This document shows positions 23,330 to 36,353 of a stretch of DNA of 64,000 nt, piece after piece. This DNA comes from Mangifera indica (taxonomy: Eukaryota; Streptophyta; Magnoliopsida; Sapindales; Anacardiaceae). Both the position numbers and the translations under genes were made by a program. The notes under the pieces are model-generated. The model was not told where the DNA came from and made no database searches. It worked only from the letters and a program-made list of their open reading frames with translations. The stretch lies in contig NC_058152.1 of assembly GCF_011075055.1 (NCBI RefSeq), positions 12,273,228-12,337,227 of the forward strand, read 5' to 3'. The first letter of the stretch is position 1. Every line of letters starts with the position of its first letter.

Positions 23330-24260
23330 AATGGATTAACACTTGATCGATTGCACCTTCTTTGTAGTATGCAAACTCTACGCTGCCATCATTGTGCATG
23401 CTCTCTCCCACAAAACTGCCATGAGAACTCAACTAGAAACCAGCACACTGAATAGCATCAGGGAACTACATAGCGTAGACAGAAAGTTAGCGAGTAGTTC
23501 AGAAGTCAACATTAACTAAATGCATCAGCCATCGTTTTACCATATGAAAGAGGACATGTGAACATAAAGGGAATCTTATCAACCGGTTCTGACCTAATAT
23601 AATGAGCTCATGGACCTTGTACTTACTTCTGATTTTCTGTAAAAAGAGGATCTTCAGGTTTCAATGGTACAACATATTTGTCAATCGCATAAAATAGTCT
23701 GTAAAATACAATGAATATTTCCATCAATAATAATTATAATACCAAAACAGCATAGACTTATTTTATTTCTACATGTGACAAATTGAACAACAATAGATCA
23801 GTTTTAGTAGATTATGAGTTGAGATCACTGTATAACCCTTTTTTTTTTTTAAATAAAAAGATAAAAACCGTAATCATGTGAAGTTCATTAACAGGTGGAG
23901 TTATATACAAAATCTTGATAAACCAATTGAAACATACAAGACATCTTTGAAACAAAAGGGAAATAATTTAGAAAAAACCATAGGCCACAATTAAAGGATG
24001 CCTTATAACAATGTTTAACATGTAAAACATAAAAAAAATATATATATATATATAAAATAATTATTATTTTAGATAAAGAGTTAAATGAACATGAGAAGTC
24101 AATGAAAAGAGTTGAAAGAAGATTTGCAAGTTAAAATTTGACTAAATAAATAAATTAAATTCATTGTTTGAGTCCACTTACCATGTAGTAGAAATGCCTA
24201 GGCATTGTCACATATTTTGAGGGCATAAATATGAGAAAGACGTTTACTAGTTACCAGTAT
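23330..24260 (-). repeat. TNL 3' flank module, copy after gene B
   Basis: Homologous to the sequence following the C-JID exons of genes A, C and D. It holds the gene B last-exon candidate at about 23623-23698. The acceptor TTTTACAG is followed by L-L-F-Y-A-I-D-K-Y-V-V-P-L-K-P-E-D and a stop further on. The site around 24170-24190 (GAGTCCACTTACCATGTAG) is the empty counterpart of the TRIM insertion site at 58.49/59.08 kb. No FRIGIDA-like fragment follows this copy. Confidence 0.7.
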
Positions 24261-24298
24261 GTATTGAGGCCATTAAAAACTATACAAAACAAGGCTTC

Positions 24299-24301
<3 letters not shown>

Positions 24302-24388
<87 letters not shown>
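24302..24388. repeat. (TA)n(TG)n microsatellite
   Basis: About 50 bp of TA followed by about 35 bp of TG, inside the last intron or 3' flank of gene B. Confidence 0.95.
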
Positions 24389-24389
<1 letters not shown>

Positions 24390-24420
24390 CTTTTTTGACA
24401 TTTAATTTAATCCAACTTAC

Positions 24421-27400
24421 AGTTCATAATACGTCCATCGCTTGTATATTTCTGAATGAGGAGACTATCTGTCTAAAATTTCATATGATCTCGCCAAACC
24501 ATCTATTTTGTCATGTTTCTAGCAGCAATTTAGACAACACTTCAAACAGTTATTAACAGAGCAATTTATAGAATTCAATCTCATATCTCGTCCACTCTTG
24601 CATCTCTTCTTAAATTGTCATCTTTGGCATACAACAAAGTCACTCCACATTTTTTCACCGGGCTTTGAACCCTACCATTCTTAGTTGAATGATCAACAAA
24701 GAACCCAATGTCACTCTGGCTATTCAAATTAAGTTTGCGCAATTCCATGGATGTGGTAACATAATTAAAACTTATGAATACATTATCTGACTCAATAACT
24801 TTCTCAACTTCAAGAAACTCAGCCTCAAATGTTATCGATCCAACAAAATGGCCAAAGAAAATGCTCTCTCCATTAACAATCAATTGAAATCCAACATTAA
24901 CAGTTCCAACTTGTTGATAGTCTTGTAATGATACAACAACACACAAGGCAAAACCGATTAAGTTATCATTGACCCAACCTTCTGGACACTTTATAAAAGA
25001 TTCATTACTTTTTAAATCAAACCACTTTGGAATTTCACATCCAGGGTAACAAATGCGCACATCTAGCCGACGATATATAGAATCCTGCATGTACATCACT
25101 TCTTTAAGTTATTCTATTGCTTTGAGATGCACAGACACATATATAACCCAATTTAATAATATATATTTTAATATTATGTCATATGAAACTCTATATTCAT
25201 AAATCAGTAGTTCAAGTAAGATTTTAAAATAGAAAATATTTTGATTAAAGAATTATCAACTTTGTCTTAGATTAAGATTACATAGTATTTCATTATATCA
25301 AATAAAAATAATTAAATATATTAATTATTTAGTTAACAATAGCAAATTTATATGTATAAGAATATTATACAATAAAAAACTTTATTTTAAATGTAATTGT
25401 ATGATAAGATTTAAATTTAAGATATGATGAGAATGAAAAGTGAGTCAGCTAAGTAAGTTATGTTTAAAGGGATATGTTAAGGATAAAAGAAGTTATATTT
25501 AAAAGTATATTGAGAACAAAAGTGTGAAAACTATAAATTGGTGGATCTGTATATAATTGTGAAGACTATTGTGGTGTTAGAATAGTTTTCATAAATTGAT
25601 GGACTTAAAACAAATAGCGGTTTTTGGCTAATAACATAAAACGATGAGTTTCAACCAAAACAAATCATTCCATAATAAAGGATAGAGAGTTATGAAAAAA
25701 GTAGAAGTTTCACATAAGCTTTCAATTTTCCTTTCCTATTCTTGATTTTTTGTTTTTTATTTCATCAAAACTTACATTCTTCTTTCATCAAATTTGTTCA
25801 ATGCTTGTTTGGATAGTTTAATTCAATATAATATTTATATATAATAGCCCTACCTTTCTTATTCAGTCTAATATAATTTTAAAGACTTAGAGCAATCCAA
25901 TACAGTGCACCAAAAAATGCACCCAAAAAATCTCAAATAGGCAAGACACTATAAGGGTAGGGCTATTTGTTAAGTTTATATAAATTAAAATTTTAATCCA
26001 CACGTCTTTTACTTTTAAAATGAAATATGTATACTCATATTTAATTTTTAAGCCTTTTGAATGGGATATTAAAAGTTATAAAGTTTGAAGATTCAAAATT
26101 TATAGAAAATGAATTGACATCATAAGAAAACAGAAAAAGAGAGCAAGATAGACTTACATGACGGCCATACCACACATCTGCGTTTCTCTCAATATTCAGG
26201 AGAGCATCTGTCATATCTAATTTCAGTTTGAAACAATTGAGGAACCAGGCTGCCACATTAGAAGTTTGAATACCTAGGAATGAAGCTGGAAAACTTGATA
26301 TTAATTCAAGAGATATGCAATTATTTGCTTCTATATGTCTTAACCTGCTTGGAAGCTCTGGTAAGTATTTAAGCTTCTGGCAATTGCGTAAATAAAGAAT
26401 GTGCAGGTTAGAGAGGTCTTTGATGCTCTCTGGTAGTGTCTCCAAATTGTTTTGGTCAAGACATAAATAATTCAGTGAGAGTAATTTGCCAATATTGTTG
26501 GGTAACACTTCGATGCAACAATCAACCAAGCTCAACATTGCCAGTTTTTGGAAGACAGAAAAATTGATGAGTGGGATTCTTGATCGCTTTGGCATCTTAC
26601 ATCTTGTCAAAGATAATGTCTTCAAGTTGATCAAACTTGTTATAAATGTTGGTATTTCTGCAAAAGAAATTTCCTCCAGTTCTAGTACCTCTAGACTTTG
26701 TAAATTTCCCATGTCATTAGGCAATCTATCAAGTTTGGAACAACCCGTGAGATAAAAAAATTGAAGAGAATTTTAACTCATAGATACTCTCCGGTAACCT
26801 TTCAAGCCTTTAACATTTTCTAAGACTCAATATCTTTAGTCTAAATAGATGCTCTATTGACAGCAATTCTTTTATTGCAGTTCCATCTAGATACAACTCT
26901 TCAACTGTACAAGGGAGATATGAAACTGTTTTGAGATTTGAGCAATAGGAGAGATTAACTTTTCTAACAGACTGCCAATCAAAACTAATTGAAAGATTAT
27001 CAAAGCTTTTGCATCCTTGTAGATTCAAGATAACAAGTTTATGGAGATTAAGGATGGATGAGAGACTCTCAAGCAAATTTGTACAATCTTTCAGAATCAA
27101 ACTCTCAAGATTTGGGATAAGTGAAAAATCTGGCATTCTGTATAGATGTTTAGAGTGTCTAAGGTTAATATGTTTCAAATTAATAAGAACCTGTCCAAAA
27201 AAGAAAAAAACTAAAATCAAATGACATAAAGCTAGAAACATAACTAACTTTAAAAAAATTACAATTTAAAGCATACAAAAAAAAGCAATATAAAAGTTAA
27301 CAAATACCTGGTTACCAGTCCAGAGTTTTTTAACTTTGCTATTAGGCATGTAAAGTGCAACAAGGTTTTTTGGATTAAAATGTGACGGCAATGATTTGGC

Positions 27401-30400
27401 AGGATATCCATGAAAGCAAAAGTGCCTTATCTCATAGAAATCAAACTTAAGTTTCTTAAAACCATGCAACTTCTTTCCATCATTGGAGTTTTTTCTTTTT
27501 AGGCATCTTAAGTTGTGGCACAATGTAGAGGAATCAGAGTCAGATACCTTCATTCCATGTTCAGACCCATAAAATTTCAGGAATCTTAGGTTTTGCATGT
27601 TGTTGAAAGCTTTAGGATTTAAATGCAACTCTTCTACTTTAGACATATCCAAGCATATGCTTCGAATTGCTCTAGTTCCCTCGTAATCACAAGCATATTG
27701 GTAAAAAGTCAATTTGAAATTGCTTAATTACATAAATTCTTAAGTGATTTACTTTCAAATATATTTCTTTTCAAAATATGTAAAAATATAACAATAATAG
27801 ATGTGTCATTACTACCCTATACCAAATAATTTAATAATATTCTGCTACATAATATTTTATTATATTTTACGTGTAAAATAGAAATAAAAAACAAGTGTTT
27901 TGGCTCTTACCATATTATACTTCAATACTGAAACGATTTCATCGTGATTCCACAACTGACTACGTTTACCAGGATCATCAATTGATTCTTGCCGAACAAT
28001 TTCTTTACCCATTTCTTCAAGTAAATCATGCATTGTTATAGTGTCAGATGATATAGTTATGAGACACCTTTCGATGAGAAGATGTATAGAAATATGAGAG
28101 TCAAAGTCACGAGTATTCAAAATTGCTTCTATGAGATCTCTTTTATATCCTTTAAAGAAACATGCAATATCTAAAAATACAACCTTCTCTTTATCATTTA
28201 ATCCATCATAACTTATTTTTAACACCTTGTGGACATCCACATGAATACTTGTTCTTAAGTTTTTTAGTGCACTTTCCCATTCTCTCTTCTTTCTCTTGAA
28301 TAAAAAGGAACCTAGAACTTTAAGAGCTAGTGGAATACCTTTAGCATAAGCTAGTACTATAGATAATAGCTCGTTATAATCTTCTGTTGGAGGGTTTCCT
28401 TTAAAGGCATGTAGGGCAAAAAGTTGAAGAGCATTATGAGAAGATAATCCCTTCATCTCATGAATGTGATCCACTTTACAATTTGTTAGCACATGTTTAT
28501 CCCTTGTCGTTATGATGATTCGACTTTCTGAATCCAAGTTGTCAAAAACTCCCATTAAACATTCTATTTGTTCTAACTTTGTTATGTCATCAAACACAAT
28601 GAGAACTTTTTTTCTGCTAATGAGACTTTTTCTTGTAAACATGAATCTATGATTGGGATGTTCATCCCCTAGAACTGCAGAACTCAGTTTTTGGTATAAG
28701 TCATTTAATCCCCCACTTTTCTCTGATTCTTCTCTAATATTCAGAATGAAGTAAGAAGCTTCAAATTGGTTGGAGATTTTTTCAAATATAGCACCAGCAA
28801 GAGTAGTTTTTCCTATGCCCCCGATGCCCCAAATTCCTAGCTTACAAACACCCTTTGAACATAATAAATTTTCAATATCTTCAATTGATGACTCTAGTCC
28901 AAGTAGGTTCTTGGTAAGAATAACTGAGGAGTTGTAATCCAGTTTCCTCCATATATCATTGACAATATCCTTTACCAATGCTGCCTCATTCCTAAAAATA
29001 AAAAAATAAATAATTAAATAATATGATACAAAAATTAAATGACTGAAAACCAATTAAAGAAATATAACGTAATTTTAATTCTTTTCGGTTTCTTTTGACT
29101 GTTCATTGAATAAAAATTTTTAAAATATAAGATTGGCATAATGAAGAACTGCATCATGACATGAACTCAAGTTCATTTCTTAGTGGCACAAAATTTTAGA
29201 TTCAAATATAATTTGATCATCACTTTCCATATCCTAAAAACTTGTAAAACTTATCAAAGCTAAAATTCAATTCAATTCTTGGAAAAAATGAAGTAATCAG
29301 TAAGTACGTATTTGTAAAGCTGTGACTTAAAAAAACCAGAGTGGAAGTCTTGTAATTAGGAGAATAAGTTGGGCAGAGTTTGGTTGTTAGATAATAATCA
29401 GGGGTAGTTTAGTCATTCCCTGGCTAAGTTGTTATCTAATAATGGGTATAAACCATTAATTGGTTTATTAAAATAAAAAAGACAGAAGAAAGGCATGCGT
29501 TGATTTCAAAAAAAGAAAAGAAAATCGCAAGAAGCTTTAGGCTTGAATTTCTCTCTGGCTCTTTATATTCTCTGTGTTAGGGTTTTCAATCCTAAGAGAA
29601 ATCTGCTTGTTTTTTTCTACCGATTTGGCCTTCTCATCGTCGAGTCAGCATCGTGCTTGCTGTGATTCTCTGTTTCGAGTGGAGTTGAGGTCTGTTTGGT
29701 TGAGTTGAAGTAAGTCAAGTTCTGTAAGTGTACTCTTTCGATTCATAATGAATCTTGTTAAAGAATTCCTCTGTCTTGGATGTAGGGTTCTAACATTTGA
29801 ACCCGAACCAAGTATATTACTGTTTTGATTCATTGTGCATTGTTTTTATTATAGTATTCTTGTGTGATTCTTAGGTGATAAATAATCTGGATCTTGCATT
29901 ATATTCAAACTCGGTAACTATAAAACATCAATAATATTCAATGATATATCATATTTAGATAGTAAAACTGACACTTCGTATTAATGGATAGTGTTTGTGT
30001 TAAGTCTTGTTGTGTTTTTGGGCCAGAAGACACACAAGAAGAACCCAACCCAAATTAGCATAGTATAAAATATATTGTCAAACTTCCGATTGATTATTAT
30101 TTTGACCATCTGAATCGGTCTCCTGTAAATCTGGAAAAGATAATAAAAATAGAAAATATAAGGAACTGCTGTATGTAAGATTATTACATAAAAATTGGTA
30201 ATTTGTAGCTTCAAAGTACTTACCAAAAAAAAGATTGTTACATAAAAACATTGATAAAAAAAATTGCAGTTACCTAGAGTTCTTTGAATCATAACCAGCA
30301 ATGTTGGCTGCATCCCTCAAAGCAGTCCTCCATCTCTGCAACATCTCTGAATCATCCATAAAACGCTTTTCAAGCTCAGCAAATGCTTTCCCAAAATCCC

Positions 30401-30758
30401 CAGTTTGATTCCTGACATCAGATGGATCTACTTGATAGAAGACTGGTATTACGATCTGATTATACGTGTTCTTACATTTAACAATCTCTTCAAGTTCTTT
30501 GAGACACCATCTGGAGGAAGCATAGCCTTTAGAGAAAATGATAACCGAGATCTTTGAATGTTCAATTGCCTTCAAAAGAGATGGAGAAATTTCTTCTCCC
30601 CTGACAAGGCTATCATCAATGAAAGTTTTAATCTTTTTCTGACAAAAGGCTTCATATAGATGGCTGGTAATGTTTACTCGGGTGTCCACACCATGGAAAC
30701 TAAGGAAAACCTCATATTCCAGTTTAGGAGAAACGGAAGAAGAAGAAGAGGAAGCCAT
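24421..30758 (-). pseudogene. TNL gene B, full exon set but disrupted
   Basis: Exons: TIR 30274-30758; NB-ARC 27911-28991; LRR-1 27308-27679; LRR-2 26158-27190; C-JID 24421-25084. Start is the ATG of MASSSSSS; in-frame upstream ATGs lie at 30764 and 30788. TIR has YEVFLSFHGVDTR and the catalytic Glu in SSRWCLKELEEI. NB-ARC has GIWGIGGIGKTT (P-loop), KKVLIVFDDI (kinase-2), SRIIITTRDKHV, GIPLALKVLGSF, FLDIACFFKG and [10 protein letters not shown], all intact. Lesions: TCA to TAA at 26810-26812 (after LSLRKC), a 1 bp insertion near 26770 in the same exon (1033 nt against 1032 in A and C), and a 1 bp deletion near the end of C-JID. The exon LRR-1 acceptor is GAG instead of CAG. A spliced transcript could still encode a 772 aa TIR-NB-short-LRR protein, so truncated function cannot be excluded. 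Confidence 0.92.
29308..29938 (+). mobile_element. Solo LTR (Copia-like) in gene B intron 1
   Basis: A 621 bp element (29313-29933) is absent from the same intron of gene C near 47.77 kb, which gives the empty site. It begins TGTAAAGCTGTGAC and ends CATCAATA (the final CA has decayed). The flanks GTATT and ATATT fit a 5 bp target duplication with one change. A TATA-like CTTTATATTC and GGATGTAGGGTT ... GAACCCGAACCAAG are typical of plant Copia LTRs. It lies antisense to the TNL. No internal retrotransposon sequence is present. Confidence 0.8.
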
Positions 30759-30789
30759 TAACATCAAGTGATAAGAGGCACTTTGCATT

Positions 30790-33700
30790 AACAGAGAGGG
30801 TTAAACTAAATCATCAAATAATTTAGTAATTGACTTTATATTCCACCATCACTAAGTCTTTTAGCATTAAAAAAAATTGGCCGGCCGAAAATTTATAAAC
30901 TATCAGTGACATAAGCGTTAGGTGAGGGTCCTTAAAAATTCAATTTGTCAGTCCCTTCTCCACCCACCGCGTAACCATCCTCCGCCACTGCCGGCCTGTA
31001 AATATTCGTACTTAAAAATTAAGTCATATATGGGTTTGTGCATATTTGGGATTAAATTTTCAAACATTTTAACTTAAAACTATTGATCCCTATAATTGTT
31101 CCTTGCCAGGCATGGATTTTACTATGCCTATTCATATAGCTACCAAATTCATTCATCGGCTTATCCTCAAGGCCAAGGCTTCAAAAAATGGATTAATTAG
31201 GTCTGTTTATCTGTTAAGGATTTGTTTTGTTTTGTTGTTCTGTTAATTAAATTGGCATCACTTATCGGTAAGATGCCATACCATTTCATTTTCTCCCTTT
31301 CATCTCTTTTTCCCAGAAAGTGACCTGCCTTTTCCCTGTCTGACGTTCCTTACTTGGCCACACACGTTAGGTTTGATTGTCAACACTAATTACAATATTC
31401 TGATCATCAACTTCACTTCCAAGCCAATATCTCAATCATATATGGGTTAGTTGAGATTAAATTTTAAAGTACTAGGTATGATTGTCACATTAATTTGATA
31501 TTAGGATCTTTATCTTCATTAAAAAAAAAAAACTGTAAACTTCTAAAACTTTCTCTCAATGATAGATGGGTTAAGTGAGAGTAAATTATTAAGAATGACT
31601 AGGTTAATCTGAAAGTTGACAATGGAAATTAGAGCTATTATTAAGTAAAAAGCTTAGATATTTGATGGTATCTTGAATAATTTGGAATGATGAATAGAAG
31701 AATCTATCTGTAGACGTGTTGAATACAATTTCTCAGCAACATCATATTGATCCATGGCCAAAAACATATCACTTTGTTAGTTTTTTTTTATTGACCTATG
31801 TTTGTAAAACCTATGTTTGTCCAGAACATAAATATTGCACAATAAAACAAGATGCAGAAATAAAGACCTCAATATATCTAAGCTACCAACAGTAACCAAA
31901 CCAATAGAAAATTAAACTACTGATATTGCAAACACATGTAAACATGAGACTTTAAAAAAATTTTATCTCCACCCCCAGTAAAAACTGTACCTGACGAGCA
32001 ATCCCTCGAAATCACCCTTCTCAAACTCACTCTCTGCTTCCTTCCTCAACGCAAGTGCCTCCAAGCTCTTATCCCCAAACCCACTAATTCCATTCAGCTC
32101 CATCATCACCTGAGTAGCTTTTGTTGTCGTTCACAGTGTCCGACCATAACTCCACTGGGCAAAGCCATGAGGTTGGGCCTAGACCCAAACCCTGAGAGTC
32201 TCGAAGTTGGTGCAAACTCTGACTCTTTTCACTTCACTTTGACTTTGATTACATAACTAAATGGTCTTTCATACAACCCGTGCAAAAACATGTTAAAGAA
32301 AGAAGGCGAAGAAGAAGACAATAAAATTACATTAACAACAAAAACCAGAGGAAGACCGAAGAATCGCGAAAGTGATCGAGAAATGAGACTTGAAGGTGAC
32401 CGGAAAATGAAATTTGGGGGTGCTAATTCCTGGAAATTATGTCGTATTGTCTCTTATTATGTTGCCTTCCTAACTACTCGGCTAACTTTCTGAAATTTAC
32501 ATTCATGCTCTATGCTCTGTAGTTTTCTCGAAAAAAGATTGGTACTTTCATTGGTGATGAACATCAGACGAGATCAAATTTTTCTTCTCTTTTGAGCGCA
32601 AATGAGGAGTCAAAGATCTAGGTTTTTGTTTTCTTAAAAGGGGTCTGCTTCTTCAAGCTGGTTTCTCGAATAACTTGTAAAGATTCTGGAATGCAGGAAG
32701 AATCCGTCGGATGTAATTGGCGACATTGGTAGTGATTGCGTAGGATCAACAGATAGCATGTAGAGAGCTTTTAACTATACATTCACATTGGGTTCATAAA
32801 CATTCTCATGAGCATCTAACAAAGAAAAAAGTGTAGCACAATCATCCACGGAAGCAGCAGCTTCAAACAGCATCTAACAAAGAAAATTGTATAAATACAT
32901 AAAAAGGAGAAGCAGAACAGATTGCGGAAAGCTAAACGGCTTCAAACGAAAAGATTGCAAAAATATCAGAGGGTGGAAGATTAGGGCTTGAAGTTCTTTA
33001 ACATCTTCACTTGTTTTTATCTATTACAGTGCGACGGGAACATATTAATAAAGAAAATTGAAAAAAAAAACAGTTTACGATTTGTTTTGGTTTGAAGCAA
33101 CATTAATCATAAATCAAATTGTAAACCATTATTTTAATTTTTCTCAGTTCAAACTAAACTGTTTTGAAAATTAAATTAAATCAAACCATATTTTTTATAG
33201 AGTTTGATTCGATTATATTCTGCCATCCTAAGAGAAGTGATGATGAAAAAATTCACATTAGAAGAACTTTTTATTTTTTGGAAAAGGAATAATTATGACT
33301 TGAAACTGCTTTTTAAGCAGTTATATATCTTTCAACACAAAATTAAACCCATCAGGGCCCCACAGGAACGCGTAGTTGGGAAAGTTAACAATTGCAACCC
33401 TCAAGTTTCACTTTAACCAACCTTTTTGTTTCTTTCAGTGTTATTACATTGACAGTTGAATCCCTCAAAGTCAAGTTTGCTGATGACATGGAGTGAAGTA
33501 TCTTGACACTAATATAGGGACCAAAATGTCATTAAAAATTTTCATGACTGAAATACAAAATCCAAACCTAACCTTAGGGATGAAATTGTCATTTTCACTG
33601 CAAAGGGCTGCGTTAGGAATTGTGGCCTTAGCCTCTTCCTCTTCGACAACTTGTAATTTTTTTTCTTGTGTTAAAATCCAGAAAACACAGATGTGTTTTT

Positions 33701-33863
33701 GCATTTTTGAAATATGTCAAATATCAAAACCGCCCAAAACCAGTACAAAATATTTTGAGACGGTATTGATAATTTAACAGAAATATGAAATGTATTTATG
33801 AAAGAAAAAACACATTTCATATGTTAAAAAAAGAGAACATAAATCGTTCCCAATTTACATACA

Positions 33864-33933
<70 letters not shown>

Positions 33934-34815
33934 AAAGAGTAAAGCTTAAAATATTTTATTATGATAAATTGGTATTTATACGAAAAAAACTTTATATTTT
34001 TAATATATAGAAAATTTTCACATTTCTGTTCCTATATTTTTTAGAAAACGCGCTTCTGCATTTGCACTTTCGTTTGTACTGCATGGGCTAAAATTGAAAC
34101 TCCACCTTTCCACTTTTTTCTTTTTTTTTTCTGTCGAGTAAAACTCCACCTTTCTTCTTTCAAGCGCATCCACCTTATTTTAACAGTGCAACCTCCATTG
34201 ATCCTTCAAAACAAAAAAAATATTTTTACGTGATTAACTAATAAGTTAAATATGCTTCATTTATATTTAGTGCACATTTGACACAGCAGAAGAAGGAGCA
34301 ACAACCTATACTAAGGGTTAAACACATTTTCGCATGTCTTTCTTGCTTTCCACAACCCATTCACTATATGCACATGACCCCAGTTTTGTACTCTCATCCG
34401 TTTCATTTCTTTTAAGCTTTAAACCAACCTTTGTTATGGAGATTTCAGGTACATACTTTACTGCTCAACAAAGTAAGCACTTAACCAATGAGTTACATTA
34501 TTGAGAAGAAGATCATCACCAAATCAACATCTGAGTATAGATGTTGAAGAAATACGGAAACAAGCACAATTCCAATAGATATAAGTATAAATATCGAAAC
34601 TCATATTAAACAAAACAACAAAACCCATATTACACATTAAGGACCAATCTCCCAAACACCATAGATGGTTTTGATACCATATCGTAATATATATTATTGG
34701 CCTATAAACATAAAGATCGAAACTCATATTACATCAAATTAATTGGCTTGTATTAAAGTTCAATCTCCCACACTTACATACCACTCACTTATATTGTATT
34801 TGTTAGATGTAAGAC
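30790..34815. other. Intergenic upstream of gene B
   Basis: No intact gene. Near 30836-30843 the minus strand reads ATATAAAG, a TATA-like box about 80 bp upstream of the gene B start codon. 31065-31200 matches 59465-59580. 32440-32530 matches a piece of the TNL 3' flank module (+ orientation). At about 32010-32120 on minus an exon-like frame reads GFGDKSLEALALRKEAESEF and ends at a GT donor; I do not recognise it. 33857-33930 is a CATA/TA microsatellite. Confidence 0.5.
33857..33930. repeat. CATA/TA microsatellite
   Basis: ACAT tetranucleotides followed by about 45 bp of TA. Confidence 0.95.
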
Positions 34816-34819
34816 TTTA

Positions 34820-35520
34820 GTCTCCAACAATTCAGGTGGTTTTTATCAGCTATTTTTGTTGATTTGTAAGTACATTTTGAAGGAAACTACTTTTTTCGTT
34901 TCTGTTTTGACTACTACCAAATTGAACACTTGCTCCAGAGGCCCTTAAGACATAGCTCTTTTTCACTACCGAGAAGAAAAGGTTAGCTCATATCTTTCTA
35001 CTTTTGTGCTTCGTCAGTTCGTCTGTTGTCATCTAAATCTGCTTCTTTATTCCATGCCCTTCTTCAATTCTCAATGTCACATTATTTCTGAAAATATCAG
35101 AAATATTGCAAAGGCAGCAAGAAGACTAACAGCTCAATCTTCCCAAGAAACTGGAAAAACTATACCATTTTGGTTATCAGGTATGGTTTCTTATAACTCT
35201 ATTTTATTTACAAGTAATCGGTTGATTAGTTTGCTTTTATCTGTTAAAATCTGTGCTTTCTGGAGATGGAATGCCAGGTTACAAATCTGAGTTAAAAATC
35301 AGCCTTTCTCCCAAGAGACTAAGAATGATTTCCTTCCTAATCCTCGCACACCTAGTTGCTATTATGAATTGCAGGATTTGAAGAAGTCTATGGAACAGTT
35401 TTTAGAGGTGAAGCATGATGATTTTTAGCTAATAAATGTTTCCTATCATCAGAAACTGTACTTGTTGACCTAAAACTTTTCTTTGTATTTCTATAGGAAA
35501 CTGCCCTTTAAATCAATCTC
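34820..35520 (+). pseudogene. Unidentified exon block, copy 1
   Basis: Homologous to 55180-55870 in the same orientation. Coding-like pieces are SENIRNIAKAARRLTAQSSQ then ETGKTIPFWLS before a GT at about 35181, and FSQETKNDFLPNPRTPSCYY then ELQDLKKSMEQ before GT at about 35400. A stop interrupts the second piece just after RWNARLQI. Splice-like borders and two copies suggest a decayed real gene. I do not recognise the family. Confidence 0.5.
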
Positions 35521-36345
35521 ATTCTTTGTATACTTATAATCTTCAATCATCTTCTTCCTACTTTTGCATTTCACACCATATACTAATACAATGTCAATCT
35601 TAAATTTTATTTTTTTTTTGAAATTATTTGCGATAATAAAAATCTTAAATGAGGGATTGAAAATTCGAGGGAGCTTCTTGCCAATTGCTTTGATAAATAT
35701 CGAGATCGCATGATTTCTCAAAAAATCCAGATTGGCAGATAAAGAATTATTAATGAAGCTTGTTCCTACTTTTCATTTATGACACTTTTCGCCTCTCTTC
35801 TTTCCTTTTTTCTGTTGAGAATGTAGTAAAACAAGTAAGAAGGTTGGTGCTTTGGCTTAACGGTGTTAGAGGAGGCACAAGCCTTTCAGCGGCAAACTAA
35901 CGATTAGTTAACGACTCATTTAGTAAAATCCAAAGGCTTAGAATCAATTGTAGTGGGTGTTCTCTTTTAAAGATCAACGGTGGTCATTGCATTTCATCAG
36001 GATTGCCACATCAGACACAAAGGAGTATAAATTCAAATGTAATTCTAGCAATGTAACTATTTGCCATTCTTTTAATAATATAAGAGGTTATACAGTATTT
36101 CGGTTCATGCCTTTTCTCTCTGTAAACTTAGGTTCCTTTTTTGCTCTTCAATTTTCTTCAATTGACCTACACTGTTTTCATTTTTTCACCAAATTTTACT
36201 GTCATTACACTTTCTAATAAACAGAGTACTCTGTTTCTGCAACCATTTGTTTCATCTTTAACACCTTTCTTATGGCACTTTCAGCTAGACGCTTTCTGGT
36301 CGAACAGAGCAAGTACTTATGAATAAGTTCACAATTTAAATTGTC
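35521..36345. other. Intergenic
   Basis: AT-rich sequence between the unidentified block and the CG-1 relic. Frames at 35957-36217 and 36141-36326 are low-complexity and lack support. Confidence 0.4.
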
Positions 36346-36353
36346 TTACCGAT

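Noticed and set aside
29645..29833. 62-codon minus-strand frame in gene B intron 1
   Set aside because: It lies inside the solo LTR, and the gene C LTR copy does not conserve it.
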